Shown one piece after another: positions 25,109 through 34,601 of a stretch of 64,000 nucleotides of DNA. Under the pieces are notes generated by a model. It was given only the letters and a program-made list of their open reading frames with translations, was not told the DNA's origin and made no database searches. Every line of letters begins with the position of its first letter. Position 1 is the first letter of the stretch. This DNA comes from Desulfovibrio piger (GTDB lineage: Bacteria; Desulfobacterota; Desulfovibrionia; Desulfovibrionales; Desulfovibrionaceae): the NCBI RefSeq assembly GCF_951793255.1, contig NZ_OX636706.1, positions 2,474,001 to 2,538,000 on the forward strand, given 5' to 3'. Made by a program: the position numbers and the translations under genes.

Positions 25109-25190
25109 AAAATAGGCCCGGCGAGAGGCCCCGGGCGCTGCCGGACAGGATGTCCACGCATCTCGCCCTCTTTCCCGCTGAAGACAATAT

Positions 25191-25231
25191 AAAAGGCGGA
25201 CATCCCTTCACGAACGGATGTCCGCCTTTTT
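25191..25231. terminator. Bidirectional terminator between the FNT gene and a small exported-protein gene
   Basis: A 15-bp perfect stem (AAAAGGCGGACATCC / GGATGTCCGCCTTTT) with a 10-base loop has A on the left and T on the right, so it can stop transcription from both sides. Confidence 0.93.
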
Positions 25232-25375
25232 CTGCCCTGACAGAGAGTCTTCAAAAGACCGCCACGCGCTACGAGCGACCTCGTACCTGCAATCCTTTCG
25301 ACCGGCCAGACCGTGCATACCAGGATCTGCCTTGCAATGGATGCGATCCTGCAAGGCTGCTCCCCCTTCCGGAGA

Positions 25376-25774
25376 TTAGCGCCACTCGATACTGTCTATC
25401 AGCCCTTCCAGGGCGGGATGTCCTCCGATGATGGAGATCACACGCAGATCCGTACCGGCAACATGGACGATAGTCACACCATGATCCCCGAATGCGAAGC
25501 TGTAGACACCATCTTCTTCCATGATATCGCTCCCCCCCAGGCCCTGGGCCATCTCGGCAGCGAAGGCTGCCGGATCGACATCCTGGGCTGAGGCCACGGT
25601 CACGGTCACAATGGCTTCCCTGTCGGGCGATACGAACCCCACCATGGCGCCCTTTTCCTCCATGACCTCCCATCCCGGGGGCACATCGGCACGGAAGCCG
25701 TCGAAATCTCTGGCCATACAGGCCACAGGAAGGATCAGCAGCAGGACAAGAAAAACAAGCAGTTTTTTCTGCAT
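25376..25774 (-). CDS. Small exported protein of unknown function
   Basis: 132 residues. MQKKLL followed by a 14-residue hydrophobic core and a PVACMA segment gives a signal peptide. The cysteine could mark a lipoprotein, but the residue three before it is Pro, so a lipobox is doubtful. The mature part (DFDGFRADVPPGWEV...FVSPDREAIVTVTVA...HGVTIVHVAGTDLRVISIIG...LIDSIEW) reads as alternating strands resembling small periplasmic PsbP/DUF1795-like domains; I do not assign it firmly. ATG 25774 has GGAG seven bases upstream. It is monocistronic. Confidence 0.6.
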   Translation of the reverse strand: MQKKLLVFLVLLLILPVACMARDFDGFRADVPPGWEVMEEKGAMVGFVSPDREAIVTVTVASAQDVDPAAFAAEMAQGLGGSDIMEEDGVYSFAFGDHGVTIVHVAGTDLRVISIIGGHPALEGLIDSIEWR

Positions 25775-26033
25775 CGATATCTCCTTGAAGAGAAAGAACT
25801 TCGCCCGGACGGAGCCGGCCTTGTCCGGAAAGGGCCACGTATCTTCCATGATGGCCATATGCGCAGCCCGCACGAACAGCCTACCCCGCCCTTCTGCTCC
25901 ATGACAATCTTCCAAGCAGTCAGATAGGCTTTGACAAGATAAAGACCTGCGCCTAGCATGACAGGGGCATCGGAATCAGAAATGACATGTATGGCCTTCA
26001 TGTCACCGATGCCAGAATCCGGATCGCGTTTTT

Positions 26034-26984
26034 ATGGACAGGTTGCTCCTTTCCCTTTGCCTCATCTTTCTCAGTCTTGCCGCGGGTCATGCCGCGCAGC
26101 ATCTGCTGTGCATTCCTCGTCCCCGGCTGGAAAGCATCCGGAAGCGCCTGCAAACCTTCGCCGTCTTCTGCCTCATTCCCTGTTCGGCCATGCTTTCCCT
26201 GTGGGGTCTGCCCTCACCGGATTCCCGTTTGCTGGCCCTTCCCTTTCTGGGCATCGCCTCCTGGATCTGGGGCGGCCTCCTTTCCCTGCGTGTCGCCCGG
26301 GCCCTGCATCTGGATGCGCCGCGTACCGGCAGTTTTTATTGCTGCGGGACCTTCTCCAATCTGGGCGCGGTGGGGGCCCTGGTCTCCGTCATGTTCTTTG
26401 GAGAAAAGGCCATCGCCATCGTGGCATTGTTCCGGATCTGCGAAGAAATGTTCTACTTCGGGATCTCCTTTCCTGTGGCACGCCGTCTCGGGGGCGGCGA
26501 AGGTGCGTTCCGTCTGTGCTCCTTCCGGCCTGATCCTGTGCTGCTGCTCATCCTGACAGCTCTCGGGCTGGGACTTGCCCTCAACATGCTGGGCGTTCCC
26601 CGTCCCGCGCCGCTGGGCTCCGTGGCTGCGGCCGCCATGCTTCTTGCCACGGTGCTTTTTCTTTTTGCCATCGGGCTCGGGCTGCGTCTTTCCCGCGTAT
26701 CCTGCTACGCGCGTGAGGCCGCGGCCCTGGCGATCGTCAAATTCATCGGCGTTCCCCTGCTGCTGGTGCCGCTGGCCGCCCTGGCAGGGCTCGGCAGCAT
26801 CGACGGGGGGCTGCCGCTCCGGGTCGTGACGGTCCTTTCCTGCATGCCCGTTGCCATGACGGCCCTGGTGCCTCCGGCCCTGTTCGGACTCGATGTGGAC
26901 ATGGCCAATGCGCTGTGGATCTTTTCCACCCTGGCTCTGGTCGTCATTTTGCCTGTGCTGTATTTCGTTCTGCCGCTGTTGTGA
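26034..26984 (+). CDS. AEC (auxin efflux carrier) family transporter
   Basis: 316 residues with about ten membrane helices. The inverted-repeat architecture and the segments SFYCCGTFSNLGAVGAL (normally F-x-N-x-G near helix 4) and CMPVAMTALVPPALFGLD in the C-terminal half match the AEC/bile-acid-arsenite-riboflavin group. In bacteria these carry malate, malonate or other small carboxylates. There is no clear ribosome site before ATG 26034. It is followed 66 bases later by a TRAP transporter operon on the same strand. Confidence 0.75.
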   Translation: MDRLLLSLCLIFLSLAAGHAAQHLLCIPRPRLESIRKRLQTFAVFCLIPCSAMLSLWGLPSPDSRLLALPFLGIASWIWGGLLSLRVARALHLDAPRTGSFYCCGTFSNLGAVGALVSVMFFGEKAIAIVALFRICEEMFYFGISFPVARRLGGGEGAFRLCSFRPDPVLLLILTALGLGLALNMLGVPRPAPLGSVAAAAMLLATVLFLFAIGLGLRLSRVSCYAREAAALAIVKFIGVPLLLVPLAALAGLGSIDGGLPLRVVTVLSCMPVAMTALVPPALFGLDVDMANALWIFSTLALVVILPVLYFVLPLL

Positions 26985-27050
26985 GATGCTGCCGCGTGTC
27001 GTGGGGACCTGTGGCCACGGCAGGACGTTCTATCCTGAGGAGGATGTTTC

Positions 27051-28127
27051 ATGAAAGGTTTCTACCGCTGGGCAGTCATGGCCGTGTGCGCCTGTCTGCT
27101 GGCCCTGCCGGCAACGGCAGCTCCGTACAAAAGCGAGTACAAACTGAGCGTCGTGCCCGGCGCCACCTCCGGCTGGGGCATGACCGGTACGTTCTTTGCC
27201 GACCTGGTGCGCGAGCGCAGCCAGGGCCGCATCAACATCAAGGTCTATCACTCCAGCCAGCTGCTGGCCGGCAAGCAGACTTCGGAATTTTTGCTGCTGC
27301 GCAACGGCGCCATCGACTTTGCCCTGGCCTCGACCATCAACTGGTCTCCCCAAATCAAAGAACTGAACCTGCCCGCCCTGCCCTTCTTCCTGGCCGTGCA
27401 GTCTGACCGCTACAAGGCCATGGATGCCATCCTGGCCGGCAAATCCGGCAAGATGATGACCCAGGCTGTGGAAAAGAAGGGCGTCAAGATCATCGGCTGG
27501 ACCGAAAACGGCTTCCGTGAGCTGACCACCTCCAAGGGCCCCATCACCAAGCCTGAAGACCTGCGCGGTCTGAAGATCCGTGTGGTGGGCAGCCCCATCT
27601 TCATCGAAACCTTCCGTGCCCTGGGTGCCAACCCCGTCAACATGAACTGGAGCGAAGCCACCACCGGCTTCCAGCAGGGCGTGGTGGACGGTCAGGAAAA
27701 CCCCACCAACGGCATCAACATCCCGCTCAAGATCTGGGATTACCACAAGTTCCACTGCGACTGGCACTACATCATCGACCCCCTGATGCTGGGCGTTAAC
27801 CCCCGCGTCTGGAAGTCCTTCAGCCCTGAAGACCAGAAGCTGCTGTTGGAATGCGCCGCCGAAACGGAAAAGTACGGCAAGGCCCTTTCCCGTCTGGGCA
27901 TGGACGACGGTTCCGCCCTGGCCTACCTCAAGAGCATCAATAAGCTGCCCGAGACCACGGATTGTTACGCGGTCATGGAAGCCAACGGCATGACGGTATC
28001 CCGCCTGAGCAACGAACAGATCGCCGCCCTGGCCAAGGCCACGGAAGGCGTCCGCAAGGACTGGACCGCCAAGATCGGTGCCGACCTTGTCAAGGCCGCC
28101 GAGGAGGATATGGCCTCCGTCCGTTAG
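27051..28127 (+). CDS. dctP: TRAP transporter, periplasmic solute-binding protein (DctP family)
   Basis: 358 residues with a signal peptide (core 8-20, cleavage near ATAA). Typical TRAP SBP landmarks: FADLVRERSQGRINIKVYHSSQLL near 45-70, RNGAIDFAL, the LRGLKIRVVGSP strand with the carboxylate-binding Arg near residue 180, and VDGQENPTNGI. It should deliver a carboxylate substrate to DctQM. GAGGAGG precedes the start by seven bases. It is the first gene of a dctPQM operon. The 85-base gap to dctQ contains no terminator I can see. Confidence 0.92.
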   Translation: MKGFYRWAVMAVCACLLALPATAAPYKSEYKLSVVPGATSGWGMTGTFFADLVRERSQGRINIKVYHSSQLLAGKQTSEFLLLRNGAIDFALASTINWSPQIKELNLPALPFFLAVQSDRYKAMDAILAGKSGKMMTQAVEKKGVKIIGWTENGFRELTTSKGPITKPEDLRGLKIRVVGSPIFIETFRALGANPVNMNWSEATTGFQQGVVDGQENPTNGINIPLKIWDYHKFHCDWHYIIDPLMLGVNPRVWKSFSPEDQKLLLECAAETEKYGKALSRLGMDDGSALAYLKSINKLPETTDCYAVMEANGMTVSRLSNEQIAALAKATEGVRKDWTAKIGADLVKAAEEDMASVR

Positions 28128-28212
28128 GGAGCGATCCCCGTACGGCAGGCTTTGCTGATTTTGTTTTTTCGTTTTGTGGGGAGGGCCCGGCCCTCCCCCT
28201 TTCAACCACCGG

Positions 28213-28692
28213 ATGGATTCGATGCTGCGTTTTCTGGATACGCGCCTGGAAGAGATGCTGGGCGCGCTGCTGCTGGCGGTGATGGTGACCATCGCCTTTG
28301 TCAATGTGGTCGTGCGCTACTGCACACCGTTTTCTTTTGCCTGGACGGAGGAGCTGACCATCAACTTCTTCGTCTGGATCGTCCTGCTCGGTTCGGCCCG
28401 CTCTTTCCGTGACGGCAGCCATCTGGGTATGAGCATCCTGTATGATGCCCTGCCCAAGTCGCTACGCTTTTGCTGCTATCTGCTCTCCATGGCGCTCTGC
28501 CTCGGCTTTTTCGGGGCCCTGGCCTGGACGGGCTGGCTGGAAGTACGGGACGAATACGAGCTGGAAGTCATTTCCGAAGCGCTGGCCGTCCCTGTCTGGT
28601 GGTATACCATCGCCACCCCGCTTTTTTCCGTACTGACCATTTTTCGCATGTTGCAACGTGCCTGCGCTGATCTGCGCAGCGGCAGCTATTAG
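28213..28692 (+). CDS. dctQ: TRAP transporter, small permease (DctQ family)
   Basis: 159 residues with four membrane helices. The family signature WTEELTINFFVWIVLLGSARSF is centred at residue 50. The start is uncertain: ATG 28213 or ATG 28222 are possible and neither has a strong ribosome site. It lies between dctP and dctM, 9 bases before the dctM start. Confidence 0.88.
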   Translation: MDSMLRFLDTRLEEMLGALLLAVMVTIAFVNVVVRYCTPFSFAWTEELTINFFVWIVLLGSARSFRDGSHLGMSILYDALPKSLRFCCYLLSMALCLGFFGALAWTGWLEVRDEYELEVISEALAVPVWWYTIATPLFSVLTIFRMLQRACADLRSGSY

Positions 28693-28701
28693 GAGGCCCG
28701 T

Positions 28702-30003
28702 GTGGAAACCACATCCTTGCTGCACGATCCGGCTTTCTGGCTGCTGGTCCTGTTTGCCATCCCGCTGATCCTGCGTGTGCCCATCGCGCTGGCCCTGGGC
28801 TTTTCTGCCCTGGTCGTCGTCTGGCAATGGGACCTGGGCTTCAGCATGCTTTCCTACAACTTTTTTGCAGGCATAGCCAAATTCCCCCTCCTGGCCATCC
28901 CCTTCTTCATCCTTGCCGGCTATATCATGGAACGTTCCGGCATCGCCGCACGCATCGTGGCCCTGATGGAAGCTCTTGTGGGCTCCATGACCGGCGGCCT
29001 GGCGGTGGCCACTGTTGCAGTGGCCACATTCTGGGGCGCTGTCAGCGGTTCGGGACCTGCCACCGTGGCGGCCCTGGGCCTTATCCTTATCCCCGGCATG
29101 GCCAGGGCCGGGTATGACAAGGCCTTTGCCGCGGCCACCGTTTCCGTCACCTCCGGCCTTGCCATCGTCATCCCGCCCAGCATCGCCTTCATCGTGTACG
29201 GCAGCGTGGCCGATGTTTCCGTGCCCGCCCTCTTTGCCGCCGGTTTCGTGCCGGGCATCGTGGTGGCCCTGTTCATCATGGCGGCCGTGCTCATCATCTC
29301 CCGCAAGCGGGGATACAGGGGCCAGCCCAGCGGCAAGAGCGTGGGTACCGCCCTGAAAGAAGCCTTCTGGGGGGTCATGACGCCTGTGGTCATCCTGGGC
29401 GGCATCTACGGCGGCGTGTTCACGCCCACGGAAGCCGCGGCCGTGGCCGTTTTTTACGGCCTGTTCGTGGGGGTGTTCATCTACCGCACCATCAACAGCA
29501 TCAGCATCCTGGTCGAGATCTTCGCGGCCAGCATCCGGGCCACGGCCGTAGTCATGCTGGTGGTGACCTGTGCGGGCCTCTTCTCCTGGGTGGCCTCCAC
29601 TGTGGGCCTGGTGGAAAAAGGCTCCGCCGTGCTTCTGGCTGTTTCGGACAACCAGTGGGTCGTCCTGCTGATGATCAACATCATCCTGCTGCTGGCGGGC
29701 ATGCTGCTGGATGCCATTTCCATCTATTACGTTTTCCTGCCCTTCATGCTGCCCATCATGGCCCACTTCAACTGGGACCCCGTCTGGTTCGGCATCATGA
29801 TGACAGTCAACCTGGCTGTGGGGCAGGTGACGCCGCCCGTGGCCGTGAACCTGTATGTAGGCGCCAATATCAGCGGCATCAGCATGGAACGCATCAGCAA
29901 GGCGGCCCTGCCGCTGATTTTTGCCTCCCTGCTGGCCCTGGTGGTCATCATCATCTTCCCTGATCTTTCGACCTTCGTGCCGCGCATGCTGGGACAGATG
30001 TAA
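28702..30003 (+). CDS. dctM: TRAP transporter, large permease (DctM family)
   Basis: 433 residues with 11-12 helices. Landmarks include FPLLAIPFFILAG, SGSGPATVAALG and IPPSIAFIVYGSVADVS, the standard DctM motifs, and a C-terminal GQVTPPVAVNLYVGANISG. The start is GTG 28702, five bases after AGGAGG. It energises uptake by a Na+ or H+ gradient with DctP and DctQ. Confidence 0.93.
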   Translation: METTSLLHDPAFWLLVLFAIPLILRVPIALALGFSALVVVWQWDLGFSMLSYNFFAGIAKFPLLAIPFFILAGYIMERSGIAARIVALMEALVGSMTGGLAVATVAVATFWGAVSGSGPATVAALGLILIPGMARAGYDKAFAAATVSVTSGLAIVIPPSIAFIVYGSVADVSVPALFAAGFVPGIVVALFIMAAVLIISRKRGYRGQPSGKSVGTALKEAFWGVMTPVVILGGIYGGVFTPTEAAAVAVFYGLFVGVFIYRTINSISILVEIFAASIRATAVVMLVVTCAGLFSWVASTVGLVEKGSAVLLAVSDNQWVVLLMINIILLLAGMLLDAISIYYVFLPFMLPIMAHFNWDPVWFGIMMTVNLAVGQVTPPVAVNLYVGANISGISMERISKAALPLIFASLLALVVIIIFPDLSTFVPRMLGQM

Positions 30004-30051
30004 ACCGGCAGGCAACCTGTTTATGGCTGCTGCCTGAAGGAGATCCAGAAC

Positions 30052-30555
30052 ATGAAATTTGCCATCATCTATTACAGCAAGACCGGCCATACCCGTGAGA
30101 TGGCCGAAGTCATCGCCCGCGGTCTGGCTGCTGCTGGCGGCGAGACCCGCTTCTTTTCCGTGGAAGAAGCCATGGATGCCGACTACATCGACCAGTGCGC
30201 CGGCGTCATTTTCGGGACGCCCACGTACCTGGCCAATACCTGCTGGCAGATGAAGCAGTGGTTCGATGAAGGTTCCCGCGGTATCAAGCTGGCCGGCAAG
30301 CTGGGCGGGGTCTTCGCCACCGCCCACTATGCCCAGGGCGGTGCCGATGTGGCCATCATGACCCTGCTGCCTCATATGCTGGTCAAGGGCATGCTGGTCT
30401 ATTCCGGCGGCGCTGCCCACGGCAAGCCCTACATCCATCTGGGTCCTGTGGCTCTGGATGCCGTGGGCAACCATTATGAGGAATGCAAGGCCGATTTCGA
30501 AATCTTCGGCCGCCGTTTCGCGGAAAAGGCCCGGGAACTGTTCCCCAATAAATAA
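30052..30555 (+). CDS. Flavodoxin/WrbA-family protein
   Basis: 167 residues with a flavodoxin fold. YSKTGHTREMAEVIARGL binds the FMN phosphate, GTPTYLANTCWQMK and TAHYAQGGAD contact the flavin. WrbA-type NAD(P)H:quinone reductases are close relatives. It follows dctM by 48 bases with its own GGAG site and ends at a strong terminator, so it is probably co-transcribed with the TRAP genes; a link between the carried acid and a flavoenzyme is only a guess. Confidence 0.85.
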   Translation: MKFAIIYYSKTGHTREMAEVIARGLAAAGGETRFFSVEEAMDADYIDQCAGVIFGTPTYLANTCWQMKQWFDEGSRGIKLAGKLGGVFATAHYAQGGADVAIMTLLPHMLVKGMLVYSGGAAHGKPYIHLGPVALDAVGNHYEECKADFEIFGRRFAEKARELFPNK

Positions 30556-30641
30556 CTCTGCGGCCGGAGCGAAACGACACAGACGCCGGAAAAGCCCGGA
30601 GCTGCGTCCGTTATCCCGCTCTTTGCGCCGTAAGCATATGC

Positions 30642-30681
30642 AAAAAGCGGTCTGCTCTTTTGGGAGGGCAGGCCGCTTTTT
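30642..30681 (+). terminator. Terminator after the TRAP/flavodoxin operon
   Basis: AAAAAGCGGTCTGC pairs with GCAGGCCGCTTTTT (one G-T) around a 12-base loop, ending in a T-run. Confidence 0.92.
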
Positions 30682-31149
30682 CGCTTCCCGGCAGGCAATG
30701 ACGCCGTCCAACGCATACAGGGAAATTCCTTTGTACCCCTTTCCCTGCCACTATGCCTGCCCTCTTCCCCTACTGTCCCCATCGAGACGAAAGATAGCCG
30801 ACCTTCCCGACGCCCTCATGGTACTTGTGCCTCTTTTTCCCGCTGCCTGAGACATCGTCCATGAGCACCGGGCTATGGGAACCGGCTTCGCTTCAGAGCC
30901 GCCGCTGCCGTGCCATGCTTGTGCTGTTGCCTGAAGGACTGATCCATATTTGAGCCAGGAGGACCTTTTCCCTCTGTGGAGCAGTGACAATAGTTGCAGG
31001 GAGTCCATCCAGCAGCTACAAGAGGATATATTTTTCAAACGGGAAAGGAGCAGCCTGCAGGGCAAACAGTCTTTACCTGCTCAAGCTCCTTGAACTGCTC
31101 CTGAGCTTTTGCCTGCCCAGTACAGTAGCTCGTTATGCTTTGGCCAAAC
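30682..31149. other. Intergenic region, no supported gene
   Basis: About 470 bases between two terminators facing each other. Open frames here are short and unlike neighbours in codon use. I see no tRNA, riboswitch or repeat. Confidence 0.45.
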
Positions 31150-31179
31150 AAAAAGGGCCGCCCCCGAAGGAGCGGCCCC
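31150..31179 (-). terminator. Terminator of ppaC
   Basis: On the minus strand GGGCCGCTCC / GGGGCGGCCC with a TTC loop, followed by TTTTTG. Confidence 0.93.
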
Positions 31180-31201
31180 ATATCAGCTTTGAGCAAAAAC
31201 C

Positions 31202-32119
31202 TTATTTGAAGGCCTTTTCAAAGTTGGGCACGACCTGCTTTTTGCGGCTCATCACGCCGGGCAGCCACACGCTGTCGCCGTCGGGCTTCACGCCGAAGGC
31301 CTTTTCGACCACGGCGGGATCGTCGGAGACGATCAGCATTTCAGAGCCTTCCTTCATGATGTCGGTCAGCAGCAGGAACACGCTGTGGCGGCCTTCGCCC
31401 TTGACCTTGGCGATTTCGGCTTTCAGGCCGTCTTTCACCTTGTCGAGGATGGACAGGTCGACGACTTCCAGCTGGCCGATACCGACCTTGTTGCCGTTCA
31501 TGTCGAAGTCCTTGTAGTCACGGAAGACCAGGTCGGACATGGAGGCGCCGTCAACAGCGCTCTTCACGGTGAACATTTCCATACCGAGGGCCATGACGTC
31601 TTCCACGCCGGCGACCTTGGCCAGGGCTTCCACGGCCTTCTTGTCAGCTTCGGTACAGGTGGGGGACTTGAACATCACGGTGTCGGACAGGATGGCGCAC
31701 AGCAGGCCACCGGCGATGGCTTTGGGCAGTTCCACACCGTAGAAGTCGTACATGTTTTTCAGCACGGTGCCGGTGCAGCCCACGGGCCAGATCCAGGCTT
31801 CCAGCGGGCTGGAGGTGGTCACATCGCCCAGCTTGTGGTGGTCAACGATACCCAGCACGGTGGCGGAGTCCATGCCCTTGGGGGCCTGGGCCAGGTCAGA
31901 GTAGTCGACCAGGTACAGGTCCTTACCGGCCACATCTTCCACAACCTGAGGAGCGGTCAGGCCGAACTTCTTCAGCACGAATTCGGTCTCAGGGGTAGGA
32001 GCACCCTGGGCGGCGGGGGTGACTTCAAAGCCACGCTTGCTGTACAGGTCAGCAGCGGCGATGGCGGAAATGATGCTGTCGGTATCGGGGTTCATGTGAC
32101 CAAGAACGAGTGCAGCCAT
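31202..32119 (-). CDS. ppaC: Manganese-dependent inorganic pyrophosphatase (family II)
   Basis: 305 residues, cytoplasmic. It hydrolyses pyrophosphate, essential in sulfate reducers because sulfate activation by ATP sulfurylase releases PPi. DHH-family metal motifs are complete: GHMNPDTDS (His and two Asp), VDYSD, and VDHHKLGD. The C-terminal DHHA2 substrate domain ends with the conserved SRKKQVVP. GAGGAGA precedes the ATG by six bases. It is monocistronic, with its own promoter and terminator. Confidence 0.95.
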   Translation of the reverse strand: MAALVLGHMNPDTDSIISAIAAADLYSKRGFEVTPAAQGAPTPETEFVLKKFGLTAPQVVEDVAGKDLYLVDYSDLAQAPKGMDSATVLGIVDHHKLGDVTTSSPLEAWIWPVGCTGTVLKNMYDFYGVELPKAIAGGLLCAILSDTVMFKSPTCTEADKKAVEALAKVAGVEDVMALGMEMFTVKSAVDGASMSDLVFRDYKDFDMNGNKVGIGQLEVVDLSILDKVKDGLKAEIAKVKGEGRHSVFLLLTDIMKEGSEMLIVSDDPAVVEKAFGVKPDGDSVWLPGVMSRKKQVVPNFEKAFK

Positions 32120-32183
32120 GGTATATCTCCTCTTTGGGAATTTCGTTGCACAGTTACGTGTGTAAGTTGCCTTACGCTTGTTA

Positions 32184-32212
32184 CCTTTAGCACAAGACCT
32201 GGGGCTTGCCAA
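32184..32212 (-). promoter_or_regulatory. Candidate promoter of ppaC
   Basis: Minus-strand TTGGCA (32207-32212) and TAAAGG (32184-32189) are 17 bases apart, giving a leader of about 60 bases. The -10 is weak. Confidence 0.4.
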
Positions 32213-32312
32213 GCCCCCCATAAAAAAAAACCTGACTCGTTTTCCTGCAAAACAATATTTAACTATTCATTTTTTATTTATATTTTATTTTTATGACGAA
32301 CTTGTGATTTTT

Positions 32313-33296
32313 TTATTTTTTCTGTGCCCTCGGATGCGCCTCATCATACAGGTGCATCAGCCGCTCCAGACTGACCCGCGTATAGCGCTGCGTGGTCGTC
32401 AAACGCTGGTGCCCCAGCAACTCCTGCACACTGCGCAGATCGGCACCGGCATCCAGCAGATGGGTCGCGAACGAGTGCCGCAAGGCGTGGGGAGAGACGG
32501 GCTCCACGCCCGCGTTACGGCACAGCCTTTCTATGCGGCGCATGGCTTCACGGCGGTCGAGGCGGCCGCCCCGCGCGCCCACGAACAGGGCTTTCTCATG
32601 TTCGGGAGCCAGCGTCCCCCGCTGCTCGAGCCAGGCCCGCAATGCCGTCACGGACGTATCCGACAACGGTGACATGCGCTCGCGGGCCCCCTTGCCGAAA
32701 ACTCGGGCAACACCCTCTTCCAGCCGCAAATCCGTCACATCGAGCCCCAGGGCTTCGGAGATGCGCAGGCCTGATCCGTACAACAGCTCCGCCAGAGCAT
32801 GATCCCGGGCCGCCAGGGCATCGCCGGTGGCAGGCGGGATGCGGGGAGAACCGGACACGGCCAGGGCATCGGGAGTATCCAGCACGGCAAAGGCCTGATC
32901 CACATTAAGGACGCGGGGGTGGCGCTGCTCCTGTTTGGGATTGCGCACCTGGGCCGCCACATTGTTCTCCGTGCGTCCCATGCGCTGCTGATAACGGAAG
33001 AACGTCCGTGCCGCCGCGAGCTTGCGGGCCATGGAGCTTTTAGCCTCTCCCAGCGCGTACAGACGGGCCAGCCAGGCCTGGATATGCTTTTTGCTCACCT
33101 CGGCCGGACGGGCAAGGCTGGCGCCGCGCTGTGCGAGGAAAAGGGCCAGCTGGCGCAGGTCCGTCCCGTAGGCGATCTGCGTCGTAGGCGAAAGGCCCCG
33201 CTGCACGTCCAGACAGGCCAGGAAAGCTTCGATCTCCAGAGTAGTGCGGGGATCGAGCTCCTCTTCCACCGTATCCTTTTCTATGTGTCGTCCCAT
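32313..33296 (-). CDS. xerC: Site-specific tyrosine recombinase, XerC/XerD type
   Basis: 327 residues. An N-terminal SAM-like core-binding domain (residues 20-110) precedes the catalytic domain with all six active-site residues: R178 (GSGLRISE), K202, H270 and R273 (HALRHSFATH), H296 (LLGHQRL) and nucleophile Y305 (TQRYTRV). It should resolve chromosome dimers at dif. A 15-residue insertion near 148-163 is longer than in E. coli XerC. Its ATG abuts the dprA stop (0 bases), a common arrangement. AT-rich DNA lies downstream. XerC versus XerD cannot be settled from sequence alone. Confidence 0.9.
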   Translation of the reverse strand: MGRHIEKDTVEEELDPRTTLEIEAFLACLDVQRGLSPTTQIAYGTDLRQLALFLAQRGASLARPAEVSKKHIQAWLARLYALGEAKSSMARKLAAARTFFRYQQRMGRTENNVAAQVRNPKQEQRHPRVLNVDQAFAVLDTPDALAVSGSPRIPPATGDALAARDHALAELLYGSGLRISEALGLDVTDLRLEEGVARVFGKGARERMSPLSDTSVTALRAWLEQRGTLAPEHEKALFVGARGGRLDRREAMRRIERLCRNAGVEPVSPHALRHSFATHLLDAGADLRSVQELLGHQRLTTTQRYTRVSLERLMHLYDEAHPRAQKK

Positions 33297-34601
33297 CTAT
33301 ACGGCCTCGTAGCGTGCGCCCGGCAAGCGCCGGATGCGTCCCATTATCTCCAGTCCCAGCAGCACCGGCGCCAGCTCTGCGGGGCTGCGTCCCAGGGCGG
33401 CCCCCAGGGCATCCACATGCAAAGGGCCCTGCTCCCGCAGCAGCGGGATGATAGTATCCTGTGCCGGAGACGCGGCAACTGTGTCCGTATCCCCGGCTCC
33501 TTGCGTCGGCCTCTCTTCCCCGTTGCCGGAGTCGGCCTTTGGCGGCGTGTCCGTCTCCGGCGGCATGCAGGCAAAAAGCGTACGGGACAGCCCCGTGCCC
33601 TCGGCTTCAGCCCGGCGGCGACGTTCTGCGGCTTCCCGTGTCAGATGGTCGGCCTGCACGCCAAAGTCACGCAATGGGCCGGCAAGGTCTTCCAGCACAT
33701 CTTCCGGCGCGAACACCGGCTTGGCCCCCTGCCGGACAAGCTCCTGGCAGCCGAGGCTCTGACCGGACAGGGCCGCTCCCGGTACGGCATAGACTTCCCG
33801 CCCCTGCTCCAGCGCCAGACGCGAGGTGATGAGGGTCCCGGAACGGCTGGCGGCCTCCACCACGACCACGCCCAGAGAAAGACCGCTGATGATGCGGTTG
33901 CGGACAGGAAAATTTTCCCGCAGGGCCGGTGTGCCGGGAGCAAATTCGGAGACCAGCAGGCCCTTTGCCGCCATCCTGTCATATAAACGGGTATTGGCCC
34001 GGGGATACGGGACATCTATGCCCGTCCCCAGGACGGCGATGCTGCTCCCTGTCCTGCCCAGCGCGGCTTCATGCGCCGCCTTGTCGATGCCCCAGGCCAT
34101 GCCCGAGACCACCGTGATGCCCCAGGAAGCAAAGGCTCCCGCCATATGTCCGGCCAGGGCCTGCCCCCGGGGCGTGGCCTTGCGCGAGCCGATGACGGCC
34201 ACGGCCGGATTGGCCAGCAGAGAAAGATCCCCCAGGCAGTACAGCAAAACAGGGGCGTCGGGCAGTGTACGCAGCAGGGCCGGATAAGCGGCTTCATGCC
34301 ACTGGACGACGACAGCGTCCAAATCACGGACGGCATCCCATTCCGCCCGGGCCGTGACCCGCCATGAGCCTGTGGAGAGTTCGGCGGCCTTGCCTTTGTC
34401 CACCCCGGCATCGGCCCATCTTTCCCTGCCTTCCAGCGCTGCGAAGGCCGAACCGAAATGGCGGAGCAGCCGGCAGCAGGAACGGGCCCCCAACCCGCGG
34501 CAATGGCGCAGGGCAAGACCGGCCCAGTATTCACGCCGGGCGCGGTCATCCATATCGATCCAGCGGGCAGACAAGGGAGCTGCGGGAGCCTGATCCGTCA
34601 T
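33297..34601 (-). CDS. dprA: DNA processing protein A (DNA uptake/recombination mediator)
   Basis: 434 residues. The Rossmann-like DprA core is evident: VIGSRKATPRG, GMAWGIDKAAH, PVRNRIISGLSLGVVVVEAA and GREVYAVPG. An N-terminal helix-hairpin-helix-like segment (CRGLGARSCCRLL) and a C-terminal winged-helix region (LLREQGPLHVDALGAALG) flank it. A low-complexity acidic/Thr-Pro linker lies between. DprA loads RecA on incoming single strands. It overlaps the cpoB stop by four bases and abuts xerC. Confidence 0.94.
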   Translation of the reverse strand: MTDQAPAAPLSARWIDMDDRARREYWAGLALRHCRGLGARSCCRLLRHFGSAFAALEGRERWADAGVDKGKAAELSTGSWRVTARAEWDAVRDLDAVVVQWHEAAYPALLRTLPDAPVLLYCLGDLSLLANPAVAVIGSRKATPRGQALAGHMAGAFASWGITVVSGMAWGIDKAAHEAALGRTGSSIAVLGTGIDVPYPRANTRLYDRMAAKGLLVSEFAPGTPALRENFPVRNRIISGLSLGVVVVEAASRSGTLITSRLALEQGREVYAVPGAALSGQSLGCQELVRQGAKPVFAPEDVLEDLAGPLRDFGVQADHLTREAAERRRRAEAEGTGLSRTLFACMPPETDTPPKADSGNGEERPTQGAGDTDTVAASPAQDTIIPLLREQGPLHVDALGAALGRSPAELAPVLLGLEIMGRIRRLPGARYEAV